64,000 nt of DNA from Microbacterium sp. SA39 (GTDB lineage Bacteria > Actinomycetota > Actinomycetes > Actinomycetales > Microbacteriaceae): positions 1 through 64,000 of the forward strand of contig NZ_JXRU01000034.1 in NCBI RefSeq assembly GCF_000967865.1, written 5' to 3'. The position numbers were made by a program, and so were the translations under genes. The notes under the pieces are model-generated. The model ran no database searches. It was not told where the DNA came from and was given only the letters and a program-made list of their open reading frames with translations. Within the stretch, counting starts at the first letter, position 1, and the number at the start of each line of letters is the position of its first letter. This document shows, one piece after another, positions 14,993 through 23,012 of the stretch.

Positions 14993-16024
14993 TCACACCT
15001 TCAGATCGGCGGGGGAGAGACGGCGGGCGCGGAGCGGGTCGGCATCCGCGCCGGGAAGCAGGAGGAGGACGGATGCCGGGTCGAGCGGATCGACCGGCGC
15101 GAGCGCTTGCAGCAGGTCGAGGTCATCGATGCCGGCTGCGCGCAGGGCTGCGATCTCCTGCGGGTTCAGGCCGACGGGAGTGAGGCCGTTGCCCATGTCG
15201 GTGCCGTAGTGCACTGTCCCGCCCGCGGCGTGGAAGCGGCGGACGTTGTCGAGCGCGACGGTCAGGTCGGCGCCCTCGTGGATCGCGAGTGTCGAGATCC
15301 ACGACACGGATGCCGCCTGTTCGGCGATCTCGTCCTCGATGAGGCGCTCGGTGAAGGGCGCGTGCGCGAGCTGGTTCGCACCGAGGCGGGCGGCGCGCTG
15401 GGCCTCGCCCCGCCCTTCCGCATGCACGACGACGGGCAGGTCGTGCTCGGCAGCGATGTCGATGATGGCCCGAAGGAGTTCGTCGGTGAACACCGGTCCC
15501 GCGTGGCTGTTGCTCGCGACCTTGATGCGCGAGGCTCCGGCAGTGGCCATCTCGGCGACGGCCGCTGCGGCGTCATCGACGTCAGCGATCTCTCGGAACG
15601 AGCCTGCGGGCGCCCAGTCGCGGTCTGACGGGTAGCCGCCGGGAGGGGTCAGGAAGGTGCCGGCGAACTCGATGGTCGTCGAAGTATCCGCGACGTGCTG
15701 GCGTTTCGTCTCGCTTCGCTCGCTCAACGACCGGTCGTTGAGCGAGGAGCGCAGCGACGAGACGAAACGCCCCGCCAACCGGGCGACCTCGGCCGGATTC
15801 CCGCCCAGGTCGACCACACGTCCCAGCACCGAGTCCGCCAGCAGCGCCGCGTCGACGAGCTGCAGGTGCACGTGGTGGTCGGTGAAACCGCCGGTGATCA
15901 CCCCGTCGAGGCGGGGGAGGTCAGCCGGCACGGCGACTTCGCGCAGCAGCATCCGCCCGCCGGCATCCGTCTCGACGACGCCCTCGCGCCATCCACTGCC
16001 GTCGAAGAAGGTCGCAGCGTTCAT
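14993..16024 (-). CDS. Amidohydrolase-superfamily protein of the kyn operon (candidate formylkynurenine hydrolase)
   Basis: 343-aa metal-dependent hydrolase. The HxH metal motif is in FTDHHVHLQL near residue 48; VVVHAEGRG (about 200), a LAHAPF His (about 219) and GTDMGNG (about 272) complete the usual ligands. It sits between kynA and kynU with a TGATG overlap to kynA, where a kynurenine formamidase would be expected. Residues about 86-108 (SSLRSSLNDR then SLSERSETKR) come from an in-frame palindromic family-A repeat. The function is inferred from position only. Confidence 0.8.
   Translation of the reverse strand: MNAATFFDGSGWREGVVETDAGGRMLLREVAVPADLPRLDGVITGGFTDHHVHLQLVDAALLADSVLGRVVDLGGNPAEVARLAGRFVSSLRSSLNDRSLSERSETKRQHVADTSTTIEFAGTFLTPPGGYPSDRDWAPAGSFREIADVDDAAAAVAEMATAGASRIKVASNSHAGPVFTDELLRAIIDIAAEHDLPVVVHAEGRGEAQRAARLGANQLAHAPFTERLIEDEIAEQAASVSWISTLAIHEGADLTVALDNVRRFHAAGGTVHYGTDMGNGLTPVGLNPQEIAALRAAGIDDLDLLQALAPVDPLDPASVLLLLPGADADPLRARRLSPADLKV
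15701..15770. repeat. Head-to-head pair of family-A repeats inside a coding gene
   Basis: GCGTTTCGTCTCGCTTCGCT leads into CTCAACGACC, then meets its inverted partner at an ACCGGT centre (15730-15735), ending GACGAGACGAAACGC. All 70 bases are read through in frame by the amidohydrolase gene. Confidence 0.85.
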
Positions 16025-16875
16025 CAGCCGCCGATCTCCGTCCGCACGGTGTAGAGCTCGGGGAAGAAGGTCAGATCGAGCGCGCGCTGCAGGAAGCCCA
16101 CGCCGCTGGAGCCGCCGGTGCCGACCTTCATGCCGATCGTGCGGGCGACGGTCTTGAGGTGCCGGAAGCGCCAGAACTGGAAGTTGTCCTCGAGGTCGAC
16201 GAGATCCTCACACGCCTCGTACAGGTCCCAGTGCTGCTGGTGGTTCTGGTAGATCTCGCGTATGGCCGGCACCAGCTCGGGCGTCTCGCGGTACGGCTGC
16301 CGCACGTCGCGGTCGAGGATCGACGCGGGAACGGGCAGTCCGCGCCGGGATGCGTAACGCAGGAACTCGTCGTACAGCGTCGGCTTCTCCCACTCGGCGG
16401 TGAGCAGCGCGAGGTTCGCGGGGTGGTCGGCGAAGACTCCGAGCATCTTCTCGTTCTTGTTGCCGAGCGCGAACTCGACCGCGCGGTACTGCACCGACTG
16501 GAACCCGGACGAGTTGCCCAGCGATCCGCGGAACTGCGCGTACTCGGTCGGGGTGAGCGTGGCGAGGATCCCCCACTGCTGCGTCATCACGTCTTGGATC
16601 TTCTTGACGCGCGCGATCCGCTTCAGCGCATCGCGGAGGTCGTCGCTCGCGAGCAGCTCGCGCGCCGAGGAAAGCTCGTGCAACAGCTGCGTGAGCCAGA
16701 GCTCGGTCGTCTGGTGCTGGATGATGAACAGCATCTCGTCGTGATGCTCGGGGACACTGACCGGATGCTGCGCCGTGAGCAGCTGATCGAGCGCGAGGTA
16801 CGACCCGTAAGTCATCTTCCCCGACAGGTCGGTGACGATGCCGGACTCGAGGGCGCGCTCGTTCTCAGGGCTCAT
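16024..16875 (-). CDS. kynA: Tryptophan 2,3-dioxygenase
   Basis: 283-aa heme enzyme that opens the tryptophan indole ring to N-formylkynurenine. Signatures are MTYGSYLALDQLL (about 21), HHDEMLFIIQHQTTELWLTQ (about 43), FRGSLGNSSGFQSVQYRAVE (about 115), the proximal heme His in FWRFRHLKTVARTIGMK (about 240), and GTGGSSGVGFLQ. Length and order match bacterial KynA. It is the first gene of kynA-amidohydrolase-kynU-paaX and has its own leaderless promoter, TACATT six bases before the ATG. Confidence 0.96.
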   Translation of the reverse strand: MSPENERALESGIVTDLSGKMTYGSYLALDQLLTAQHPVSVPEHHDEMLFIIQHQTTELWLTQLLHELSSARELLASDDLRDALKRIARVKKIQDVMTQQWGILATLTPTEYAQFRGSLGNSSGFQSVQYRAVEFALGNKNEKMLGVFADHPANLALLTAEWEKPTLYDEFLRYASRRGLPVPASILDRDVRQPYRETPELVPAIREIYQNHQQHWDLYEACEDLVDLEDNFQFWRFRHLKTVARTIGMKVGTGGSSGVGFLQRALDLTFFPELYTVRTEIGG

Positions 16876-16881
16876 GCCTTG

Positions 16882-16887
16882 AATGTA
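16882..16887 (-). promoter_or_regulatory. -10 box (TACATT) of kynA
   Basis: TACATT, then exactly six bases, then ATG 16875. It lies in the 46-base gap after the amidase gene. Confidence 0.6.
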
Positions 16888-16921
16888 TCAGTTCCGTGGC
16901 GGGCGTCACAGTTCTGAAATG

Positions 16922-18631
16922 TCAGAGTCTCGGCGTCCGCGGCGGCGGCGTGCGCCGCGTGCCCGGAGCCCCTGCCGCCTCGAACGCCGCCGCGAACCGC
17001 AGCAGCGCGTTGTCGTCGTAGGCGCGACCGGCGAAGGTCAGCCCGATCGGCATCCTGATGTCGGCCATCAGCCCCATCGGCACGGTGACGGTCGGGATGC
17101 CGAGGTGCCGCACGACCAGATTGCCGTTGGCGATCCAGGTGCCGTTGCGCCAGCCGAGATCCGCGGATGCCGCATTCACGTCCATGTCGGCGGGACCCAC
17201 GTCGGCGACCGCGGGGAACACGACCGCGTCGAGTCCCTGCTCGTCCATCCAGACCTCGAGGTCGAGGCGACGCGTCTCCTCGAGGCCGCGCAGACCGTCC
17301 GCGAGTTCGGGCATGTCCTCGAATCCGACCCCGGGGTGAGAACGCACCCAGTCCGGGTATTCGGCGATGTCGTCGTCGAAGCCGGTGTACCGGTCGGGGA
17401 GGGCACCCTCGGGATGCGGGAAGATCGTCGCGCCGTCGACGTCGGCCAGTGTGGACAGCGCCGGATCGCCGTTCGCCTGCAGGAAGTCCTCCCAGCCCCA
17501 CGCCGACAGGTCGATGATCTCGCGCCGCAGGTACTCCGGCGTCACCAGTCCGCGGGTCGCGAGGGTCGGGGCGCCGGGGCGGTCGCCTTCATAGTTCGAC
17601 ACGACGGGGAAGTCCACTTCCACGACCGTCGCGCCAGCGGTCTCGAGGTCGCGGCGAGCCGCCTCCCACTGCGCGATCACGGACGCGCGCGTCTCGATGC
17701 GTTGCCCGGTCGGACCGCCGATTCCCGGGGAGTCGGCGGTGCCGGCATCCGGATCGGCGTTGATGTACATCTTCGGGATGCCGATGCGCACGCCGTCGAG
17801 CGACGCGTCTGCGGCCAGCGCGGGGTACGAGGTCGGGCGGATGTCCGCGGCTGCCGGCAGCGAAACCCACGGCTGCGCGCGCCAGAAGTCGCCCCGGGTC
17901 TCGGCATCGTCGACCACGATCACGTCGAGCACTTCGAGCAGATCCGCCATGGTGCGGGTGTGCGGCACGACGACGTCCATGGTCGGCACGAGCGGCCAGT
18001 TGCCTCGAGTCGAGATCACACCGCGCGAGGGCGTGTAGGCGCACACGGCGTTGTTGGTCGCGGGGCCGCGGCCGCTCGACCAGGTCTCCTCGCCGAGGCC
18101 GAAGGCGGCGAAGCTCGCGGCGGTCGCAGTGCCCGATCCGTTCGACGAGCCCGATGCGAAGGGGGCGGTGAGGAAGTCGGCGTTGTACGGGCTCTCGGCG
18201 CGGCCGTAGACCCCGCGCTGCATGCCGCCGTTGGCCATGGGCGGCATGTTCGTGAGTCCCAGGCAGATCGCGCCGGCCGCGCGCAGCCGCTCGATCGTGA
18301 ACGCGTCGCGCTGGGCGACGAGGTCGGCGAACGCGGGGCTGCCCGCGGCGGCGGTGAGACCCTCGACGAGGTAGCTGTCCTTCGCCGTGTACGGGATGCC
18401 GTCGAGCGGACCGCGCGTCTCGCCGCGCGCACGGCGGGCGTCGGATGCCGCGGCCTCCTCGCGCGCCGCCGGGTTCGCGACGATGACGGCGTTCAACGCG
18501 GTCGCGGTGTCGGGGCCGTCGTACGCGGCGATGCGCGCGAGGTACGCGTCGACCAGGTCGACCGCGGTTGTCGCGCCGGTCTCGAGGGCGCGGCGGAGGT
18601 CGGCGATCGTGGCTTCGGTGACGTCGATCAT
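16922..18631 (-). CDS. Amidase signature family hydrolase
   Basis: 569-aa amidase of the Ser-cisSer-Lys class. The general-base Lys is in DGIPYTAKDSY near residue 84, the glycine/serine-rich loop ASGSSNGSGTATAAS near 160 holds the cis-Ser, and the nucleophile region is GEETWSSGRGPA near 178, with WSSG where GGSI is usual. The C-terminus has VVRHLGIPTVTVPMG. No signal peptide. It lies between agmatine deiminase and kynA. The substrate may be a carbamoylated amine from the agmatine branch or an aryl amide. Confidence 0.87.
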   Translation of the reverse strand: MIDVTEATIADLRRALETGATTAVDLVDAYLARIAAYDGPDTATALNAVIVANPAAREEAAASDARRARGETRGPLDGIPYTAKDSYLVEGLTAAAGSPAFADLVAQRDAFTIERLRAAGAICLGLTNMPPMANGGMQRGVYGRAESPYNADFLTAPFASGSSNGSGTATAASFAAFGLGEETWSSGRGPATNNAVCAYTPSRGVISTRGNWPLVPTMDVVVPHTRTMADLLEVLDVIVVDDAETRGDFWRAQPWVSLPAAADIRPTSYPALAADASLDGVRIGIPKMYINADPDAGTADSPGIGGPTGQRIETRASVIAQWEAARRDLETAGATVVEVDFPVVSNYEGDRPGAPTLATRGLVTPEYLRREIIDLSAWGWEDFLQANGDPALSTLADVDGATIFPHPEGALPDRYTGFDDDIAEYPDWVRSHPGVGFEDMPELADGLRGLEETRRLDLEVWMDEQGLDAVVFPAVADVGPADMDVNAASADLGWRNGTWIANGNLVVRHLGIPTVTVPMGLMADIRMPIGLTFAGRAYDDNALLRFAAAFEAAGAPGTRRTPPPRTPRL

Positions 18632-18650
18632 GAGTGGTCCTTCGGTGGGG

Positions 18651-18691
18651 GCGTTTCGTCTCGTCGCTGGCGCTCCTCGCTCAACGACCGG
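18651..18691. repeat. Family-A interspersed repeat
   Basis: GCGTTTCGTCTCGTCGCTGG, then GCTCCTCGCTCAACGACCGG. It lies between the agmatine deiminase stop and the amidase start. Confidence 0.8.
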
Positions 18692-18697
18692 GGTCGG

Positions 18698-19729
18698 TCA
18701 GGCCAGCGCGGGCTGCTGCTGGGTGATGCAGTGGATGCCGCCGCCGCGGTCGAACAGCGGGCGGGCGTCGACGGTCACGACCCGGCGCCCCGGGTACGCG
18801 TCGGCGAGGATCTCGCGCGCCGCGGCATCCGCCTTCTCATCGCCGAAGCCGCAGGCGACGACGCCGTCGTTCGTGACGAGGTGATTGACGTAGCTCCAGT
18901 CGACGAAGCCCTCCGCGTCGCGGAGCGTCGCCGGCGCCGGCAGGTCGATGATCTCGAAGCGGCGTCCCGCGGCATCCGTCTGCTCCGCGAGGTGCGCCCG
19001 CAGCTCGCGCGAGACGGCGTGATCGGGGTGGTCCGGGTCCTGCTGGTCGTGCAGCAGGAGACGTCCAGGGGAGGCGAGGGTCGCGACGATGTCGACGTGG
19101 CCGTTCGTGCCGAAGTCGTCGTAGTCGCGGGTGAGGCCGCGGGGGAGCCAGACGGCCTTCGTCGCGCCGATCGTGCGGAGCATCTCGGCCTCGACACGCG
19201 CTTTGTCGGCGAACGGGTTGCGCCGCGGGTCGAGCTGCACGGTCTCGGTGAGCAGCACCGTGCCCTCGCCATCGACGTGGATGCCGCCGCCCTCGTTCAC
19301 GAGCACCGAGCTGACGAGCTCTGCCCCGACGGCGCCGGCGACGATGCGTGCGTGCTGAGCGGCCTTCTGCCACTCGGCCCATTCGGGCGCGCCCCAGCCG
19401 TTGAAGATCCAGTCGACGGCGCCGAGCACCCCGGGCCGCTCGTCGTCGACGACGAAGGTCGGCCCCGAGTCGCGCATCCAGAACTCGTCGACCGGTGCTT
19501 CGACGAGCTCGATGCCACCGGAGAGCATGCGCCGGGCGCGCGAGATCTCGCTCGGATCGACGAGCATCGAGACGGGCTCGAACTCGGCGACGGCGTGCGC
19601 GACGGCCGTCCAGGTCGCGTAGCCCTCCTCGCGCTCGGTGGCGGATTCGCCCAGGGTCACGCCCTCAGCGGGGAACGCCATCCAGGTGCGGTCGTGGCGT
19701 GCGGTCTCGGCGGGCATGCGCCAGCTCAT
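18698..19729 (-). CDS. Agmatine deiminase family protein
   Basis: 343-aa peptidyl-arginine-deiminase-fold enzyme; agmatine deiminase makes N-carbamoylputrescine and ammonia. It has the N-terminal MPAETARHDRTWMAFP, the acidic site WMRDSGPTFVVDD (about 101), NEGGGIHVDGEG (about 158), GHVDIVA, and the catalytic Cys in FDRGGGIHCITQQQPA at the end. ATG 19729 has an AGGAGAT site. It is divergent from a TetR gene and followed by the amidase. Confidence 0.9.
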   Translation of the reverse strand: MSWRMPAETARHDRTWMAFPAEGVTLGESATEREEGYATWTAVAHAVAEFEPVSMLVDPSEISRARRMLSGGIELVEAPVDEFWMRDSGPTFVVDDERPGVLGAVDWIFNGWGAPEWAEWQKAAQHARIVAGAVGAELVSSVLVNEGGGIHVDGEGTVLLTETVQLDPRRNPFADKARVEAEMLRTIGATKAVWLPRGLTRDYDDFGTNGHVDIVATLASPGRLLLHDQQDPDHPDHAVSRELRAHLAEQTDAAGRRFEIIDLPAPATLRDAEGFVDWSYVNHLVTNDGVVACGFGDEKADAAAREILADAYPGRRVVTVDARPLFDRGGGIHCITQQQPALA

Positions 19730-19773
19730 GGTGATCTCCTCGCTTCGTGATCGTGTCCCCAGCGTCGATGCTA

Positions 19774-19789
19774 TTGAACACGTGATCAA
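19774..19789. promoter_or_regulatory. Likely TetR operator (TTGAACACGTGATCAA)
   Basis: Near-perfect 16-bp dyad centred on CACGTG, between the divergent agmatine deiminase and TetR genes and directly upstream of the TetR -10 box. Placement suits repression of both sides. Confidence 0.65.
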
Positions 19790-19796
19790 CGGGTGC

Positions 19797-19802
19797 TACG
19801 GT
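19797..19802 (+). promoter_or_regulatory. -10 box (TACGGT) of leaderless tetR-type gene
   Basis: TACGGT is followed by exactly six bases and GTG 19808, which favours the GTG over the ATG one codon later. Confidence 0.55.
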
Positions 19803-19807
19803 AGCCC

Positions 19808-20488
19808 GTGATGAACACGACGTCAAGAGCACCCGCAGCGCGGCGGCTGCCCCCCGAAGAGCGTGAACGCTCGATCGTCGAGGGCGCCGCGGAGCTCGCC
19901 CTCGAGAGCGGCCTCGACACTCTCACGGTGCGCGCCGTCGCCGCCCACGTCGGCGTGACGCCGGCCCTCGTCGCGCACTACCGCCCGGTCATGGACGCCT
20001 TCGTCGCCGAGGTCTTCGGCGCGATCGTCGCCGCCGAGCGCGACGAGGTGCTCGACGCGTTCTCGCCCGCCGGCGGCCTGCGGGTCAGCCTGCAGCGGCT
20101 GGTCGAGACGCTGCTCGACGACTCCCGCGAAGACGTCGCCCTCATCTGGGTGCAGGCGTGGTCGCTCGGCGTGCGCAACGAGCCGCTGGGCGAACGCGTG
20201 CGCGCCGAGATGGACGCGTGGCAGAGCCGCCTGGAAGAGGTCATCGCGGGTGCGGCGTCCGCCGACCCCGACGATTCGGCCGATCCGCCGTTCGCCGCCT
20301 GGATGCTGCTCGCCATGGTCGACGGGATGAGCGCGCATTCGCTCGTCAAGTGGGCGCCCCGCGACCGCGCGGGCCTCGCCCGCCGCACGGTCGCCGCCGT
20401 GCTCGACCGCCCTTCCGCCTCGGCTGGCGAATCTTCCGCCACGGCGGCCGAATCTTCCGCCACTCCGACCAGTGAGGACCGCCCATGA
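19808..20488 (+). CDS. TetR family regulator of the amine cluster
   Basis: 226-aa repressor. The helix-turn-helix LDTLTVRAVAAHVGVTPALV with HYRP is near residues 38-62; the rest is a BetI-like helical ligand domain (ALIWVQAWSLGVRNEPL). GTG 19808 was chosen for the six-base spacing to TACGGT. The stop overlaps the ATG of the decarboxylase (ATGA), so the pair is coupled. The last 24 residues contain a 7-residue duplication (ESSATAA then ESSATPT) encoded by a DNA direct repeat. Confidence 0.88.
   Translation: MMNTTSRAPAARRLPPEERERSIVEGAAELALESGLDTLTVRAVAAHVGVTPALVAHYRPVMDAFVAEVFGAIVAAERDEVLDAFSPAGGLRVSLQRLVETLLDDSREDVALIWVQAWSLGVRNEPLGERVRAEMDAWQSRLEEVIAGAASADPDDSADPPFAAWMLLAMVDGMSAHSLVKWAPRDRAGLARRTVAAVLDRPSASAGESSATAAESSATPTSEDRP
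20428..20463. repeat. Two 15-bp direct repeats in the tetR 3' end
   Basis: CGAATCTTCCGCCAC occurs at 20428 and 20449, 21 bases apart, so the reading frame is kept and ESSAT is encoded twice. Confidence 0.7.
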
Positions 20489-21858
20489 GCGCCGACCGGA
20501 TGCACGCCCCCTCGCCCGAATCCACCGCGATCGTCGATGCCGTGCTCGACTACTCCCGGCGGCGGATGCTGGCGACCGATGTGCCGCTCGACAAGCCGCA
20601 GACCGAGGCCGAGCTCAACCGGCTGATCGGCGCGACCATCACGGATGCCGGACTCGGCGCCTCGCGCGCGCTGAGCCTGTTCGAGCATGTGCTCGCCCCG
20701 GCCTGTCTGACGACGAGCCACCCGCTGTACCTGTCGTTCATCCCGACGGCTCCGACCATGGCGGCGATCGCGTTCGACCTCGTCGTGTCGGCATCCGGTC
20801 TGTATGGCGGCAGCTGGCTCGAAGGTGCCGGGGCGGTGCACGCCGAGAACGAGGTGCTGTCGTTCCTCGCCGCCGAGTTCGGGCTGCCCGACACTGCCGG
20901 AGGCGTGTTCGTGCAGGGCGGCACGATCGGCAACCTCTCGGCGCTCGTCGCCGCACGCGAGGCGGCGAAAGCGCGTCTGATCACGGCGGGCCGGGAGTTG
21001 CCGACGCGCTGGAAGATCGTGTGCAGCGTCGAGGCGCACTCCTCGAACAAGTCCGCCGCGCGCGTGATGAATGCCGACGTGATCCTGGTGCCGGCCGGCG
21101 ACGACGGCGTCCTGCGGGCGGATGCCGTGCGCGAGGCGCTCGCGGCGCACGGCGACGAGATCTGCGCGGTCGTCGCGACCGGCGGATCGACGAACTTCGG
21201 CATCGTCGACGACATCGCGGGCATCGCGGCGCTCAAGGACGAGTTCGACTTCTGGCTGCACATCGACGGCGCTTACGGGCTCACCGCGATGCTGGCTCCG
21301 GAGTCGCGGCACATCTTCGCGGGTGTCGAGCGGGCCGATTCGGTGATCGTCGACCCGCACAAGTGGCTGTTCGCACCCTTCGACTGCTGCGCGCTCATCT
21401 ACCGCGATCCCGACAACGGCCGCCGAGCCCACACGCAGCATGCGGAGTACCTCGACATCCTCACGGACGTCGACGAGTTCAGCCCCTCGGACTACTCGAT
21501 CCAGCTCACGCGGCGTCCGCGCGGACTGCCGATGTGGTTCTCGCTCGCGACCTACGGCGTCGCCGCCTACCGGGATGCCGTGAGCAGCACGATCGCGCTG
21601 ACGAAGCGGATCGCCGACGAGATCGCGCGGCGGCCGGAGCTGCGGCTGGTGCGCGACCCGCAGCTGTCGGTCGTGGTGTTCGAGCGCGAGGGCTGGGAGC
21701 GGGCGGACTACGACCGCTGGTCGGCCGCGCTGCTCGACTCGCAGCGGGCGTTCGTGGTGCCGAGCTCGCACCAGGGCCGTCCGAACACGCGCTTCGCGAT
21801 CCTGAACCCGCTCACGACCTTCGACGACCTGGTCGGCATCCTCGACACGATGAAGTAG
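20485..21858 (+). CDS. PLP-dependent amino-acid decarboxylase (group II)
   Basis: 457-aa decarboxylase of the glutamate/aromatic-amino-acid/diaminobutyrate group. Landmarks: HPLYLSFIPTAPT (about 74), GVFVQGGTIGNLSALVAARE (about 139), CSVEAHSSNKSA (about 176), LHIDGAYG (about 254) with the PLP-contacting Asp, and the PLP lysine in VDPHKWLFAPFDCC (about 291). The substrate cannot be fixed. With agmatine deiminase and amidase across the shared promoter, an amine or polyamine role is plausible. Confidence 0.88.
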   Translation: MSADRMHAPSPESTAIVDAVLDYSRRRMLATDVPLDKPQTEAELNRLIGATITDAGLGASRALSLFEHVLAPACLTTSHPLYLSFIPTAPTMAAIAFDLVVSASGLYGGSWLEGAGAVHAENEVLSFLAAEFGLPDTAGGVFVQGGTIGNLSALVAAREAAKARLITAGRELPTRWKIVCSVEAHSSNKSAARVMNADVILVPAGDDGVLRADAVREALAAHGDEICAVVATGGSTNFGIVDDIAGIAALKDEFDFWLHIDGAYGLTAMLAPESRHIFAGVERADSVIVDPHKWLFAPFDCCALIYRDPDNGRRAHTQHAEYLDILTDVDEFSPSDYSIQLTRRPRGLPMWFSLATYGVAAYRDAVSSTIALTKRIADEIARRPELRLVRDPQLSVVVFEREGWERADYDRWSAALLDSQRAFVVPSSHQGRPNTRFAILNPLTTFDDLVGILDTMK

Positions 21859-21877
21859 GCCGCGCTCTTGGTTCGCG

Positions 21878-22933
21878 TCAGCGCGTGGTGTGCGCGGCGA
21901 GGAAAGCGATCGTCTTCTTGAGCGCCGTCTGCGCGTCGGGCATGTCGAGGTGGAACTGGTACTCGTGGGGGAGGGCCGGCTCGTGCGGGGCCGGCCAGAA
22001 CTGCGTGGTCACGTCGACTCCGAGTTCCTCGAGGCGCTTCGCCATCGGGATCGACTGCAGCCAGGTGAGGCCGTCGTCGTTGCCGCCGGAGATGTAGGTG
22101 GCCGGGAAGTCCTTCGTCACCCAGTCCACGGTCGACATCGTCGCGCCGGTGGAGTCCTCGGCCCAGGTTCGCGTGCCCGAGTACGCCCACATGGCCGACT
22201 TGAAGCCCCAGCCGGCGATGCCGTCGAGCTCGGCCAACGCCGAGAGGTCGTACACGCCGCAGTTCAGCACGGTCGCCGCGAGCTGGTCGGCCGTCAGCGA
22301 CGGTGCGATGCCCATGATCTCCGCATAGTCGGTGCTCGTGATGAGGGTGGCCATCTGGCTGGCGAGCTGACCGCCGGCCGAATCGCCGGCGAGCACGATC
22401 TGCTGCGGGTCGACGCCGAGCTCCTCCGCATTCTCGTCGATGTACGCGAGAGCGTCGTTGAGCTGGTGCACCGCGAGCGGATACACGCCCTCCGGGCCGA
22501 TCGTGTAGTTCACGGCGATCGTGGTGTACCCCTCGGCGGCGAGGATGCGCAGGTACGGATCGACGTTCTCCTTCGATCCCGAGATCCAGGCGCCGCCGTG
22601 GATCCAGACGACCGTGGGAAGGGGTCCGGTGGCGGATGCCGGGCGGAACACGTCCATGGTCGTGTCGGCACCGGCATCGCCGTACGACACGTCGAGCGTC
22701 TCGGTGAGCTTCGTGTCGGGGACGTGCTTGTCCATCTCCGCTGCCGTCTCATCGCCGCCCTTGGTGAACACCGAGCGGATGATCATCGCCGAGGGCCAGG
22801 GGCTGATCGAGCCGATGATCGCGACCACGGCGACGACGGCGACGATGATCCCGACGACGATCTTCGTGCGGTGCCATGGCCTGCGGGCCTTCTTCGAATG
22901 CTCGGACTCTTCGGCGTGCGCGCCACTGCTCAT
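21878..22933 (-). CDS. Membrane-anchored alpha/beta-hydrolase esterase
   Basis: 351-aa esterase of the HGGxW (hormone-sensitive-lipase/BD-FAE) type. A charged cytoplasmic start is followed by one membrane anchor (KIVVGIIVAVVAVVAIIG, about 24-41). The catalytic domain lies outside, with oxyanion motif VVWIHGGAW near 107, nucleophile GDSAGG near 173, acid in SGGNDDG near 275, and His in APHEP near 308. The GGGAGGGG site supports ATG 22933. Substrate is probably a short-chain ester. Confidence 0.88.
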   Translation of the reverse strand: MSSGAHAEESEHSKKARRPWHRTKIVVGIIVAVVAVVAIIGSISPWPSAMIIRSVFTKGGDETAAEMDKHVPDTKLTETLDVSYGDAGADTTMDVFRPASATGPLPTVVWIHGGAWISGSKENVDPYLRILAAEGYTTIAVNYTIGPEGVYPLAVHQLNDALAYIDENAEELGVDPQQIVLAGDSAGGQLASQMATLITSTDYAEIMGIAPSLTADQLAATVLNCGVYDLSALAELDGIAGWGFKSAMWAYSGTRTWAEDSTGATMSTVDWVTKDFPATYISGGNDDGLTWLQSIPMAKRLEELGVDVTTQFWPAPHEPALPHEYQFHLDMPDAQTALKKTIAFLAAHTTR

Positions 22934-23012
22934 CGGAACCCCTCCCTGCGCCTCAGTGTGCCAGTATTCCGGTTCGCGTCGCGACAGAACCGGCCGTGAG
23001 TCAGAGCCTGAG

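Noticed and set aside
19811..19813. ATG 19811 as start of the tetR-type gene
   Set aside because: GTG 19808 lies exactly six bases after TACGGT, matching the other leaderless genes. The difference is one residue.
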